Source: Ectocarpus siliculosus
Lineage: Eukaryota > Sar > Phaeophyceae > Ectocarpales > Ectocarpaceae
Assembly: GCA_000310025.1 (NCBI GenBank)
Contig: FN649740.1
Span: forward strand, 2,688,734-2,752,733
DNA length: 64,000 bases
Reading direction: 5' to 3'
Shown in pieces: positions 33,501-45,640 of the stretch (position 1 is its first letter; each line of letters opens with the position of its first letter). The notes beneath the pieces are model-generated. The model saw nothing but the letters and a program-made list of their open reading frames with translations, was not told the origin of the DNA and searched no databases. The translations under genes and the position numbers were made by a program.

Positions 33501-36500
33501 GCTTCGACGGCCTGCGCCAGCATGACTGCGCCGTTACATCGCCCAAACCGGCACCATTTGCACCAGGTACGTCGTGGACGTGTACGCGAGTCCAACGGTG
33601 CCTCGAAAGGTGGAAACAGCAGTACAGCAGTGTATCGACCTGGGTAACCAATCGTGTACATTGAAGAAGGCACCTAAGCGGCGTCGTGATCAAATGCCAG
33701 TCGCACTCGGAGAGCCACGGAAGGGTTTCTCTGGTATACACCCCAACCAACTCTATCGCGTAGGCCGTACAGTGCAGAGCAGGACGGTAAAACTCTTGAC
33801 GAGGAATGTTCCTCCACGCGTTTCGGCAAACACCAAACAGATCATACAAAACCAAACACACATGAATTTGGGCCCCAAGCACACCAAGGGCATATATAAC
33901 CCTGAACGCGCCAGATAACACTCTACCTGGGCGAGGAGATCATCTCTCGACATCGAAGACTCGTGCGCGCTTTCCGAAACCGCGGGCGCGGCGGGAGAGG
34001 CGTTCCCCGCTCTAGCCGCCGCCGCCGCCGCCGCACGCGGACGCGATGAAGACGCCGCCGCCACCACCGCCACCGGCGCGCCATCCCCCGTATCCTTCCC
34101 CGTAGGAGCGCCTTCCGCGCCTCCATTGGCAGCCAAGCCTCTGTCGGCGACGCTGTCCTCGTCGCCTGCTGCTGCGCGTGTGTGTTGAAATTGTTATTCT
34201 CGTTGTGTCAGTTGTTGGCGGTACATCTGTGCAAGTTGCGGTTGCTGGTCGCTACCAAAAGCAACAAAACAATCGCTGTAGTGGTTGTCGTCAACGTGTG
34301 GTGGTATGTGCGGTCCCGAGTGAAAATGCGGAGCGCACGACCGATCAAACCCCAAACGGAAAAAGACAAGCGCGAACAACAATCTGCCAGTCCTTCCGCC
34401 AATCGGTCGCGAACCATCGGTTTTCATGTACATGCATCACACGCCTGACCTCGACTTCATCCGCCGCCTGCGCTCTCTCGTGTAGACCCCCTGCCCATTG
34501 TGGCGCCAGGTTCACATGAACTCAAAACTCCTACCCCCGTACATGTAGCAAAACCCCGGTGCCTCGGCCCGGGCGAAGTGAAGCGAGAAGAAACCGCAAA
34601 CTCTCCCAGCCATCATCCATACACGGCGCTACAATACGGCCGAGTGGCAATCGCGTGGACACGTCTCCGCCGCCCCCGCCCTCCCAAATCAACCCCGGCC
34701 AAACCTGTCTTGTTGTTGCTGTTCTTCTTCTTCTTGGCCTTCTTGCCCTTCTTGGTCTTGCCCTCCTCTGCCTTTCCCTGATCCTCCTTGCGGCCCTTCC
34801 TCTCCTCCTCCTGCCTCTCCTCGCGCTCCAGCCTCTCCTGTTTACGTGTCGGGGTCATGGCGAACACGGAAGTTACCACCGACAAACAGCAATCCAAACA
34901 TGACAACAGCAACAATCCGAACACGACAACAATAACAATAACACCAACAATGACGACGACAGCAGCACCAGCAGCACCAGAAGTCATGCGGTCAGTCAAA
35001 ACTATCACAACTGTGAACGCAACTCGAAGCCAAGTAACCTCGCCGCACAGGCCCCGGATAATCATGCCAGCCCCCTGGTCCATACAGGGGGCCATCGGTA
35101 CTTGAAAGGTGGGACAAAGGGTGCTGCTGCCTGGCACCAGGCACCCAACATCGGCCTAGCTAGCCCCCGCCAGGAAAAATGACCTGCACACAGCAGTCAT
35201 CAAAGCACTCCCGTGTATCCGCGCAAGACCGTGAATGCTACTTCACCCCTAGCCCGATCGTTCCACAGCCCCCCGCCAATAAAACACTTTCGTTTTGATG
35301 GGCATCTGTTCAACTCCACCCTTCCCGGAGCCGGCTGGCCCTGTTCCTCAGCTGTCGACAAAATCGGGCATGGGGAAGCGACCGCACCTCTGCAGTGCGA
35401 GGCCGACCGACGGCACTTGCGGCCGCTTCTTTTCGACCACCGCCGGCGAAACAAACCTACTGCTACCGCCCGGCAGCACCTCTACCAAAAACGCCGCGCT
35501 CTGCCATGAAAACGAGGCAGCAGCTCGACCTTGAGAAAAACCTTCACGAAGGACAACGGCGGCCGGCACAACACCACACCAACAACACGGCCATGGCCGC
35601 GGCAGCACACAGCGACTCACGGCAACGACGCCCTACACACCACATCGTCGCACACACTACCCCGCGTTGCCCAAACAACAATCCACACTATTATAGCACA
35701 CCCCCCGCCACATCGCAGTTTGGGACCCGCGCGTTTGCCGCACCTGCTTATCCTTGAGTTGGCGCTGCTTCCGGGAGAGCAGCTCTCTCTCCCTGGCTTC
35801 CTTCTTCTTCTCCTTCTGCACTTCGGACCTTTTCTTCGCCAGCTGTTCGTTTCATTTTCAATCCGAGGCGTCCGTCCGGTCGTGTCCCCACCGACGAACC
35901 CGATCGACGCAGACAAGACGGCCATCGAGTTCCGTTGTTGTCAGAGGATCCGCGCCGTTGGGTTTCTTGGCAAACAATGTGTACGCGAGTGGGTGCTGAC
36001 GCTTCGTTCGTTTGCAAAAAAAAAAACTGTTTCTCAAGAAGCGAAAAACGGGCGAAATCGCCTCGCCTCAACAGAACGAGGAGGAACGACAACTAGAACA
36101 AGTAACGTTTTCTCACGAAGCAAAACTCGCCCCGCACGCACGCACGCACACACACACAAACGCAACACAAACCCCCTACAAATTCATTTGCTAACCCAGA
36201 CTATCTGTCGATGGTTTAAAAATTGGCATGCGGACCCTCCGGGTCCATTTTATTTGAGCGTGCCTCTTTCAGGGAAATTAGCCTTTGACCACGGGAATCG
36301 CTCCGTCAAGTTTGTTACCAGTACGGACAGATGAAGGTACTAGGTAGAGAGATCGGAACGGTTTTTAATGTGAAGAAATTGCAATCTATCACGGACTCTT
36401 TATCTGTTGGAAGAGATGCATATGTTGTGTTGATGCTGAGAAAAGTATCCCCTTCGACTGCTGTGGTACTACCTCGAATTGGTAGTCTTTCTTGATTGCA

Positions 36501-39500
36501 CGCGTACTTTCTGAAAAAAAACTTATTTCGCAAAACACGCACCACACCTCCCGCCAACTACTCTTTGTCCAACAGCCACCTCAGCACGATAAAAAAAAAA
36601 CTCTCTCACCTTCGCCTCTCGTTCTTTCCGCTCTCGTTGCTCCTTCGCCCGCTCCACCGCCTGCGTGGCAGCACTCAGCTGCCTCGCGACCTCCTGCAGC
36701 CCCTTCTTGCGGGGCCCCGCTCCCTCCTTCGACAGCAGGGCCCTCGCCAGCTGCAGCGCGGTGCCGCCATCCCCTCCGCCCGCCCCGCCACCCCCGCCTG
36801 CGCCGTTGGACGAGCTGGGTTCGATGCCGTCGAGAACGGCGCCGCGGACGCTGACGCTCGCGCCCGCGGTGAGGAGCGTGGACACGCCCACCGGGCTTCC
36901 TTCTGCCGCGGCGTAGTGCAGCGGCGTCCAGCCCTTGAGGAGGCACCTCTCGTCCAACAGAATCTGATCGCGTCGCTCTGTGGGGGGAAAAGTGTTCCAA
37001 TGATGGGCGCGAGAGAGCGAGACAAAGAGAAGCGCACACACACACACAAACAAGAACAGAGCTCCGAGAAGTAAGTAGACGTCGAGTGCCGCAAAGAAAA
37101 ACTGTAGGCCAGTCTACAGCTCCCGCAGAGACCCCCTCGCGCTACAAATGGTTTTTAGTGTCACCTCGGACCGGGGGGGTCTGCAGCTCAGAGAGGCAAG
37201 ACGACGGTTGGCTAGGAACAATTAGACAACAGCTGTCCTGGAAGTCTTCATGTTCGGAACTTTGCACCTGTAATAACCACTTACGACGATGTTTGCAACA
37301 CCGCAGTAACGTGCCAAGCCGACCAAAACAAATCGCCGCCGACAACAGTTTCAAAAAGGCTGTCGTGGAGTGGGTGCCCACAAAAAAAAGCTGTCCCTCC
37401 CCGGGCGCGCTGCAGCGGCAGCGGTACGTCGCACTCGTCAAGACCTCATGCGCGCACTAGGGTCAATACAACGCACATCCTATACTACCTTGCCTCTCTC
37501 AAAGAGCTCATGGGTGTAATCGGGGGGGGGGGGGGGGCAAGACAATACCCACCTTGCGACTTCTGCCTCTCCTCCAGCAAGAGCGCAAGGTAAGGAAGGT
37601 CTAGGGCCTCCGCGACCCTGTGAAGGACCGTCAGCCCCACCGAGTCGACCCACCCTGCGTCCACGGCAGGATCAGTGCTGGCCAAGATCATCTGCAGGGG
37701 CCAAACAGACAGACGGAGGGGGGGGTGATACCGGAATCTGGCAAAGACCACTACAGCAAAGGACAAAAACCCTTCGATCGCCGGCTGTCGCGAGCGCAAG
37801 CCCAAAAACACAACTCCCATGTCCCGTGGGGACGTGGAACACACAGGAAGAAGACCAGCAATATTTCAGGCGGGAGGGGGGGAAAGGCGACGCGTACATC
37901 AACACCATGACCACAACAAACTACGACACACATGCAAACACCCACACCACACCACACCACCAACCGAAACTACAACGCGCACCGCCGCGATGCTGAGGCG
38001 ATCGATTGCCAGCTCCTTGAGCTGAGGAGCGTTGTCCGGGCTGCCAGCGAAGTCTGTCACGCACGAGTGAAGCAGCGACGCTCCCGACGACCCGTTCTCT
38101 CGCTCTCGCTCCGTGCACCGGATAAGCCCGGTCCCGAGCATCAGTCGCACCTTGACCGAAACCAAACGGGACCAGGGGTGTCAAAAATGTGTGCGGTTCG
38201 GGGGGTGGGGTCGTCCAAGCTTAAGGCTTCGCGTGCGTGATGGGTTTATCCATACTTCAAGGCTTTTCGTGCGCGATGGGTTCTAACTCTCCTTTAATCT
38301 GGTTCCGAACTCCACGCAAAGAGACGAAACCCTGCGCTTGGGTGCGAAAACAAAAAAATACTCGTTCAGCAGAGAAGCCGTTTCGATCCCGCGGCGATCG
38401 ACACGACAAATGTTGCTGAAAATTCAACTTCCGGCTGCTCGAGAACAGCTCGCGGTACATTCTTACACGAGGACCTCGAAACACTCGCCACCGGTTCCGC
38501 AGCATGAAAAACGAAGGCCAGCTACACAAGAACAGCAGTAAGTAGCTGCTGCTGCTGCTGCTGCTCCCGCTGCCGCGGCCGTCTCACCTCCTCCACAAAG
38601 CCCGCCCTACACGCCGTGAAGAGTCCCACTCTTCTCTCCTCCTCGGCCTTCCTCTTCAATCGAACAACCTCCTTCCGCTTGTCGGCCACGCTAGTGTCCT
38701 CGTCCTTCTTCCCCTGGTCATAGCAGCCAATCGCGAAACACAACAGTAGCAACGTTGGAATTTTTCCAGCGCCGAGGGCGGATTCCCACAATGAAAGGAC
38801 ACAAAAAAGTCCTTCACAACAAAGACTGCGAAACGAAGATAAACAAAAAAATGACATCAAAGAGTTGAGACACAAAAACTTCACATCAAAGAGCATGAAA
38901 CCTTGCACGCACCGTAACAGACGCAAACGTCCTATTCTATATAGTAGCAACAAATCGCCACAAACCCAACCAGCAAGGGCAACCAGGTGCAGCCACTGCT
39001 ATTGACAGTGTTTCAATCGAGGAAACAAAGAAGTAGCATGGAGCGTCGAAATGCCAAACTTTAGGAACCGCACAACACCCAAACGACCAAGACGCGCTGG
39101 TACTGGTTATATGGAAACACCAATGGAACAAGGTCAGATTTCAGAAAACAGCGAGAACGGAAACGGGAATGACGAGAGTGCGTGCCCAGCACATGCAAGG
39201 ACTCATCACCACAGCTGCTGCCGATCGCTCAGCTTCACAAAAGAACCTCCATCACTCAAGCATACATACGATCGTCTCTGCTCATACTCCTTCCCAGACA
39301 ATCAAAGCCCAATCGTCCCAACGCGTACCTACGATCGTCTCTGTTCATAGTCCTCCTCAGATAACCATAGCCCAATCGTCCCAACGCGTACATGCGATCT
39401 CGTCTCTGCTCATCCTCTTCCCCATATAACCATAGCCCTACATCATCGTCCCAAACCGTGTGCGCAACTAAACATGTTGAGCTCCCTCTACCGCCTGACG

Positions 39501-39824
39501 CTGCCCTCGTTCAATTAGCGAGACTCCCCGGCGTACCCCAATCGCGCACATATCCTCGTCTGCGCCCACAAAACTCTCGGTCCTCCTGGAAGCATGCACG
39601 TGGCCAACATCACACACCTCATCCTGCTGCGCATCCCTCTGGTCCGCCGCCTCCTTAGCAGCAGACGCCCTCTGCTGCTGCTTCTTCTCCCTCTGCCGCC
39701 GCTTCTTATCTTGCCGCTTTTTCAGGGCTCGCGCTTGCCGTAACGCCTGCGTTGTGCCCCGCCGCCCCCGTCCCCGCCGCCCATACGGTACCGTACCGAC
39801 CGATCGAAAATAGATAAATCAGAT

Positions 39825-39862
<38 letters not shown>

Positions 39863-40837
39863 CAGACAGACAGAGACAGACAGACAGAATGAGAGAGGGC
39901 ATCGGCAACGGAGAGCAGCTGCTTTTACAACAACAGCGCGGCGTGAACGAAAAAACTCACACAAACACGAACGATTTCCAGCGAAAAAGATCGAATCCTG
40001 CGAGACCGTCCGCGGCAGTGAGTAACACCAGCAGCACTTTTTTATTACAAAGGAAATTATCCATCCACACACTCATGTCTTTCGGTTTGGAGGAGCGACG
40101 CAAACACGCGCCCATGAGTGGTGTGAGGGTACTATTGCTGTCATGGAGATTTCGCTTCATCCCTACCTCCACCCCCACCCAGGAGGAAGGAACCACTGGC
40201 CATCGGTCCTGTGGGAACAATGCTCCGTCCTCCCGAGGACGCGTGGTCAATGGTCTAACCGCTAAAAGGCATGCAAGACATGAGTGCCCCCCCCCCCCTA
40301 CCTCATCTTCGAGCTGGACCGCCTCGCTTGTACCCCCGCTTGCGCCGCCTAGCCCCGCCGCCCGCTGCTGCTCAACCTCCTCCTGAGTAAAATACATAAC
40401 AGCAAGCAGTCAACTTATCAGAGCATGCGCGAGAAAACACGCGTTTCCAAAGGGCAAGCGACCCACAGCAGCGGATCACGCTTTCCGCGACAAAAGGTGC
40501 TCTCAATGCCTATCGTAAGTCGCGCGCGTTGCAAGAATACAAACCAGACCTACCTGCCGTACATTGTATGTCGAAAAAACTAATCACCCACAGACAATAT
40601 TTTCGATCACGCGGTCAAGAAGAAATACCTTGAGGTTCATGTGAAAGTAGTGGCGGACCATCGGCTCCCACAGGCACTCTCCGCCCGCCGCGGCGGGGCC
40701 CCCGGCCCCCGCGGCCCCGGCCTTGAACGCCTCCGCGGCGGCGGCGGCTGCGGCCACGGCAGCCGCGGACGCCGACGACGCCGACGACGACCCGGCCGCT
40801 CCGGCAGCCTCGCCACCACCGTCACCGCGCTGGGCGC

Positions 40838-40877
<40 letters not shown>

Positions 40878-43468
40878 TTGTTGCTGCTGCTGCCCGTGGG
40901 TGTCCGGCTCTGGTTCGCAGTCTTTCATGGTTCATGATTTGGGGTATTTTGCGCCCGCAAAGAAGAGAGAGGGAGGGAAAAGGGCATGAGCGTTTCGCGG
41001 GACAAGAAGGGTCGCGTTCAGGAGAGCAAGGGTCGGGAGGTGAGGCGATATGGGACATACCGCCCGGTCCTTAAATCGATGTTGTGGGTCAATCCTCGCT
41101 CTCATCAGCGGGGAAAAGCGCGCGAGAGAGGAGGCTCCAGGACCCCCGAAAGTCCCACAGCAAGGAGGTTTTAACCGTCTGGCACTAAGCCGAAGACAGA
41201 ATGGAGAGGACGATTATTCCACCATCGGCAGGACACCCTCATGGGGTCCAAGATCATGGCCTTGGAAGCAGTTTCTGTTTTTCAACTGCGCTGAGATTGT
41301 GGTTTGCGCGGTCGATGCAGTTACCAACAAGAAACAGACACACACACATACACACGAAAGACGTTCACGTCGTTTTCGTTTTTCCGGCCGCCAGCGCTGA
41401 CCTTCATCCAGGTCAAACTCTTCCTCGTCGTGGTCGTAGTCTTCCTCTCGGCCCTCCCCATCTTCCTCCTCGCTGCTCCAGGTCTGCCATGCATACGGTC
41501 CACGACGAAAGGCATCGTACCATCAGAGCAACAGCAGCGGTTCGTCGTGAGAATTTACGGGGCTTCCTCTACCTCGCTTCTTCAAGGAGTACCATACAGT
41601 AGCGGCGTTGCGAAGCAAACAACGGCTAAGCGTAGAGAGCGCGTGCGTGAGTATATTTTGTAATTTGTCGATCAACATACGTATAATACAGGAAGGCGAG
41701 CACTCCAGAGGCCACGTTGGGGGGGATTCCCCGGCCCTGTCGCCGTTACATAATCATCTGTCACCACGCAACCGTCACGCAGCCCGTCCACATTCGCGCA
41801 CCTCCTCTTGTGGCCTCTCGCCGAACATCATGCTGAACGCCACGCTAGCGCTGGGCATATCTGCCATGTCTGGCGGCATCCCTTAACAGCGAGACAACGA
41901 GAGAGAAAACGCGCGATCGCAAGGAAGAGAGGTGGTCGCCATGAAAAAAGACACAGGTCTAATAGCGAGTACGGTAGCGGGGAAAAACGAAAAGAGACAT
42001 GCGCGAACCGGCCCGTGGCCGTGGTGACAGCAAGGCTGCCGTTCCTAACTTGGAGGCCAAAAAACTAAAACGTTGTTTCATCACAGTGGTGCCGACCCGT
42101 ATTTTCATGAAACTCTTATCGAACACCACGTGGAAAACCCGAACAGCGTTCGTTTCGAGCCGAGCCCCGCCCGCATCTTCCTACGGGTGGGATGCTGGCC
42201 CTACGCTTGTTGTGGCTTTCCCAAGCTCAGCAACAACTCACGCTGCTGACGTGTTTATGCTCTCGAGCCCAACTCAACCAACCAAACCGAAAAACCAGTG
42301 CTGTATCTACATGTTGCCGTTCTCTTCCGCGATGCGCTTCACAAGCTGATGCACAACGAATGGAACACCGGCAGTTATTAGTCGCTCGCAAAGCTGTTTC
42401 GGCCTGCCGTACTCGCTCGCTCGCTCGCCCGCGCTCTCACCTGGGGGCATCTGCACGTGCCCTCCCTTGCATCCGGGGCCGCAGCCGTTCGGCATGCTGG
42501 GGATGTCGCTGCCGAACATTCCCACTAGCTCCATGAACATGGACATGAAGGCTCGCATCTCGTCAACGTCGTCATAGAAACGCTCGCTCCTGCTTCCAAC
42601 ACAAACAAGGGTACAGCACGACGTGTTTGTTCATCGCACATCGACGGCCGGAGACAAAAAAGCGGTACAATCTATCTATACATACCCAAACAGGAAACAC
42701 ACGTTAACGCATACACCACAAGTGCAACCTGGATATATATTCATAGAACAAAAACACATTTCACTTCAAGCTCGTTCGAACACACTCGCTCACACCACAA
42801 GTGCACGCAAGAATAATATATTCATAGAACAAAAACACATTTCACTTCAAGCTCGTTCGAACACACTCGCTCCTGCACGTGGGTGCACGGAACAGCCGCA
42901 CTCGACGCCCTGACGCCTGCCTGGATCGCATGTCAAGCTCTGGGAAATCGAACCCGGTCGCGCGAAAAGCTTGCGCGTGATGCACTGCTGTACTCATGCA
43001 GGAACGAGCTGTGTACGCCGCTGCTCACCCGTCGCCGTCATGATCCCGGCCGGATTCCCCAGATACGAGCCGCGTGTACGCCACGGACACCTTCCATCAC
43101 GGCACACACAGCACGCGACATTGCCAAGGTTAGTTTTCGGTTTGGTTCATGCGCCAAAGTGCAGGCGACCGTATTGTTGGGTAGGAGTTGGATTGGTATC
43201 GTGGGCTTCCTCAAGAGCAGGCGTCGAGCAGATGTGCACCGAGGGCGAGATACCCGCAGTGAGAGAAAATGCGTCTTTAGTACCTAAATACCTACCGCAG
43301 CTCGCCCCCACCCCCTCCCCTCACCTCCTGGAAGCGTTCTTTAGCGTCGGCCTCCTTGCACTTGTCCGGGTGCCATCTCAACGCCAGCCGCCGGTAGGCC
43401 GCCTTGAGCGTCTCCGGGTCGGCGTCGACGGCCACCCCGAGCACCGCCGCGGCGGCTTCCAGCTTCAT
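26930..43468 (-). CDS. J-domain / ankyrin / UBA / PAM2 protein, 22 exons
   Basis: Exons (minus): 43468-43325, 43090-43029, 42589-42441, 41881-41802, 41483-41402, 40921-40629, 40382-40302, 39746-39618, 38713-38588, 38150-37983, 37691-37553, 36977-36610, 35842-35744, 35500-35388, 34832-34705, 34165-33927, 33255-33113, 32686-32311, 31892-31810, 30906-30185, 29360-29077, 28399-26930. All junctions are GT-AG, phases agree throughout, and the sum (5,478 nt) is divisible by three, giving 1,825 residues. Residues 1-69 are a J domain with HPD at 33-35, which recruits and stimulates Hsp70. An acidic stretch (about 146-172) and polyQ follow. About 373-545 holds ankyrin repeats ([12 protein letters not shown] is the clearest). 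About 793-836 is a UBA domain (LIAMGF...[10 protein letters not shown]), which binds ubiquitin. Coiled-coil segments surround it. About 1002-1825 is Gln/Gly/Pro-rich with several polyQ runs and a PAM2 motif at 1541-1553. The protein is probably cytosolic: no signal peptide or membrane segment is seen. The start is the first ATG in the J exon; an upstream exon is possible. Confidence 0.85.
27749..27787 (-). other. PAM2 motif (poly(A)-binding protein interaction)
   Basis: The minus-strand frame reads [13 protein letters not shown]. It matches the PAM2 pattern L-x-x-x-A-x-x-F-x-P with exact spacing; the usual Asn after Leu is Ser here. PAM2 motifs bind the MLLE domain of poly(A)-binding protein. 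It sits in a disordered Ala/Pro/Gly region, as is usual for this motif. Confidence 0.75.
29384..29817. other. Corrupted sequence left of the assembly gap
   Basis: Homopolymer-inflated sequence that tracks the clean sequence at about 29918-30350 base for base in order and spacing, with mixed bases collapsed into runs (for example GGGTTTCCCTTTTAACCACC against GGCTCTCCATTCAACCAACC). It is a poor-quality read end beyond a G-run, not genomic sequence. Any frames in it should be ignored. Confidence 0.9.
29818..29917. other. Assembly gap, 100 N
   Basis: Exactly 100 N, the conventional size for a gap of unknown length. It is flanked by a G-run on the right (29918-29939), and the same G-run precedes the corrupted duplicate on the left (29383-29405). 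It falls inside the intron between exons 30906-30185 and 29360-29077 of the J-domain gene. Confidence 0.97.
30480..30540 (-). repeat. Coding CAG repeat (polyQ)
   Basis: The run of CTG on the + strand is a CAG run encoding about 20 Gln, with one Lys, in the exon 30906-30185 of the J-domain gene. Shorter polyQ runs occur in the exons at 40921-40629 (near 40842-40890) and 28399-26930 (near 26980-27010 and 28020-28075). Confidence 0.9.
39262..39440 (+). repeat. Tandem repeat, about 58-60 bp unit, 3 copies, intronic
   Basis: The core CGATCGTCTCTGYTCATA and CCCAATCGTCCCAACGCGTA recurs three times, the last unit degenerate. It lies in the J-domain gene intron between exons 39746-39618 and 38713-38588. 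Confidence 0.8.
39826..39890 (+). repeat. (GA)n / GACA microsatellite, intronic
   Basis: GA run followed by GACAGACA units in the intron between exons 40382-40302 and 39746-39618 of the J-domain gene. Confidence 0.9.
40197..40298 (+). mobile_element. C-tract repeat family, short copy at a 5' splice site
   Basis: It contains GACGCGTGGTCAATGGTCTAACC and ends in GAGTGC plus a 12-C run at 40287-40298. Related copies are at 9282, 56652, 59549 and 60075. Here the C-run ends two bases from the GT donor (complement of 40300-40301) of exon 40382-40302, so the intron begins GTA followed by a long G-run. Confidence 0.8.
42700..42885 (+). repeat. Direct duplication of about 92 bp, intronic
   Basis: A 54-bp stretch containing AACAAAAACACATTTCACTTC is perfectly repeated (about 42738-42791 and 42828-42881), with ACACCACAAGTGCA preceding each. 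It lies in the intron between exons 43090-43029 and 42589-42441 of the J-domain gene. Confidence 0.9.
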
Positions 43469-45394
43469 CCTTTCCTCGAGAGGCGGCAACCAAGCTTTCC
43501 TGCTCTTGTCACTCGTTCGATTCAAGCCACGTACGTGCTGGGTTTACGTGAACAAGAGAGCAAATAAGGTACGTAAGGGAGTTTTCATAAACAATGAGGC
43601 AATACGGGAGTATCGGGCTGTAGAGAGATGGGGCCGGGGTGAGGGCTTCGTTTACCCTCGCAACGCTGCGTTGTCTATGTAGCGAAAGTGATTGAAGGTA
43701 GGCCAAGTGTTCAGAGGTTGCGGAAGCCGCATCGTCGCAAACACCGGAAACACAAAGTGAACGACTCTCCACAGCAACGGCGAGGAAAGAGGCGCCCCCA
43801 GGTCCTTCACGGAACCATCCCATACAATAGCGGAAAGTGGAGCAGCGAGCGTCCCCCCTCCTCGCACTCGTGCAAATCTTAAATTTATCCTGTCGTTCAT
43901 GTTCTTCTCTCGCAGCAGTGGCAGGTAATCCCCCGCTCGTCGTCGTGCGCTCCGAGACGCACAAAAACTTTTGCCAAAGGAGGATCTTGTACGGATCGCA
44001 CATGTAGCTTCACCACGTCTACTCTTCCTGGCAGGGACCAGCCAGAAGCTGCTTCCGTGCATGCAAACCCCTAACCCGGTGCACACCTGCAGTTGCTGTC
44101 GACTCTGCACTCGCTGGTGTTACGACCGCAGCTACATCAAGCTGGCGTACAGGAGTATGTGTCAAGGCTTTTCCATAGTTTTCACCGTTGTACCTGGCTC
44201 TCTCTCTCTCGCTCTCTATCTCTCTTTCTAAGACGTACCGCTCTGCTTCAGATACGGAGACGGTTGTTTCGCTCGGACTCACAGCCTTCCCATGCCCCCT
44301 GCCACACTTCAACCCAGATCACGGCGACTACTACTACCCGACCCGGCGTTGAGCTACACAAGGGCGCGCGCACACGAACGGTTCGTGTGTTGCAAAAATC
44401 CGCGTGGAGATTTACACTGCTGCCACCTTCGTCAAAGGAAGACTCGTGATTGTGAGACCTGCACCTTCCAGGAGCAAGCAGGGGCTGAAACGAAAGCACG
44501 AGTACGGGAGCGCCACCAACCTCATCTGCTTCCGAGATCGGTCGCCCGCCCACTCCGGGGAATACATGGTTCTGTTACATCCCTCTCTCTGGCACAACGC
44601 ATCGGTGATTCAACCCTGTTCCTCTACACGGATGACGAATGCCATTTCTCACGAACAACAACAGCAGGCACAATGCGCAAACACACGGCACGACACACAC
44701 GACCAAATCCGCGAGGCGCGCCAGCTGGACTGGGTCGACTGGGGGAAAGTAGCAGTGCCCCTTGGGAGGCCCGCTCGGGTCGCATGGCCTGGGCAAAACG
44801 TATGCCCGATGTGGTTCCTGGGAGGCTAAAGAGGTAAACTTTCGATAGGAAGAGCGGGTATGTGTTGAAAAAACTATGTTTAGGGGGTCCGCTCTGAAGA
44901 CCGATGATGATGATGAAATGATCTGGTGCTCTCCGCAGCGAACGCCCACCAAAGGAACAGAGCACCACTAGCAGCACTGAGGGAAGGGAATCGTGGATTA
45001 CCTGACCTATCACGGATCCTGCAAAAGGCAAGGCCCCGCCTCAACCTACAGCAGCGCTAAAAAAGACAAGGTGTGAGGGAGAAGAATGCGACGACCATCC
45101 TTCGTGTTTCCGTAGATAACATCAAATATGAACTATGCCTTGACCAAATCCAGCTCGTTTCGTGTGTCACGAAAAACGGGGGTACGTAACGCTGGTGCTT
45201 TTTCTCACATTATTGGTAACGGGGCACTACCGGGCCCGCAGCTCCTGGCTCCTGCTGGCTCCTCGCCTCGTGTGTCTCTCAACTCCCCTGCCTTTTGCCT
45301 CACACAATTTTTTTCAACCTCATTTTTGTGTCAAAACATGCCTCCGTCATTATTTTTGCTTTTCGGGGACAAAACCCTGTCTACCGTGCCCCCC

Positions 45395-45640
45395 TCAAGG
45401 GGCCCTCCATATGGAAATATCGGAACACCCCAGCCCCCCCCCCCCCCCCCCCGGGGCAAAAATGGGGGGGTTAAGGTGGCCGCTTGGACACGGGGGAATT
45501 TGGGAACGGGGGGAAACAAAAGGGCGAACTGAAGAAATCAGGGGGGCAAATACGGGGGAATGAAAAAACAGCAAAAAGTTGGGGAAAATTTTTGGGGGGG
45601 GCGCCCCCCTAATGGTGGAAATATTTGTGTAACCGGCTAA
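45395..45640 (+). repeat. Homopolymer-rich repeat copy A
   Basis: It starts near AAGGGGCCCTCCATATGGAA ATATCGGAACACCCC, then has a C-run of about 20 and G/A-rich runs. The first 40 bp match the reverse complement of about 47033-47075. Part of this stretch may suffer the same base-calling loss as 29384-29817. Confidence 0.5.

Noticed and set aside
43509-44003. Minus frame starting MCDPYKILL, which resembles the start of a J domain
   Set aside because: The real J domain at 43468-43029 already has its own first helix and HPD in order, and this frame does not continue the fold.
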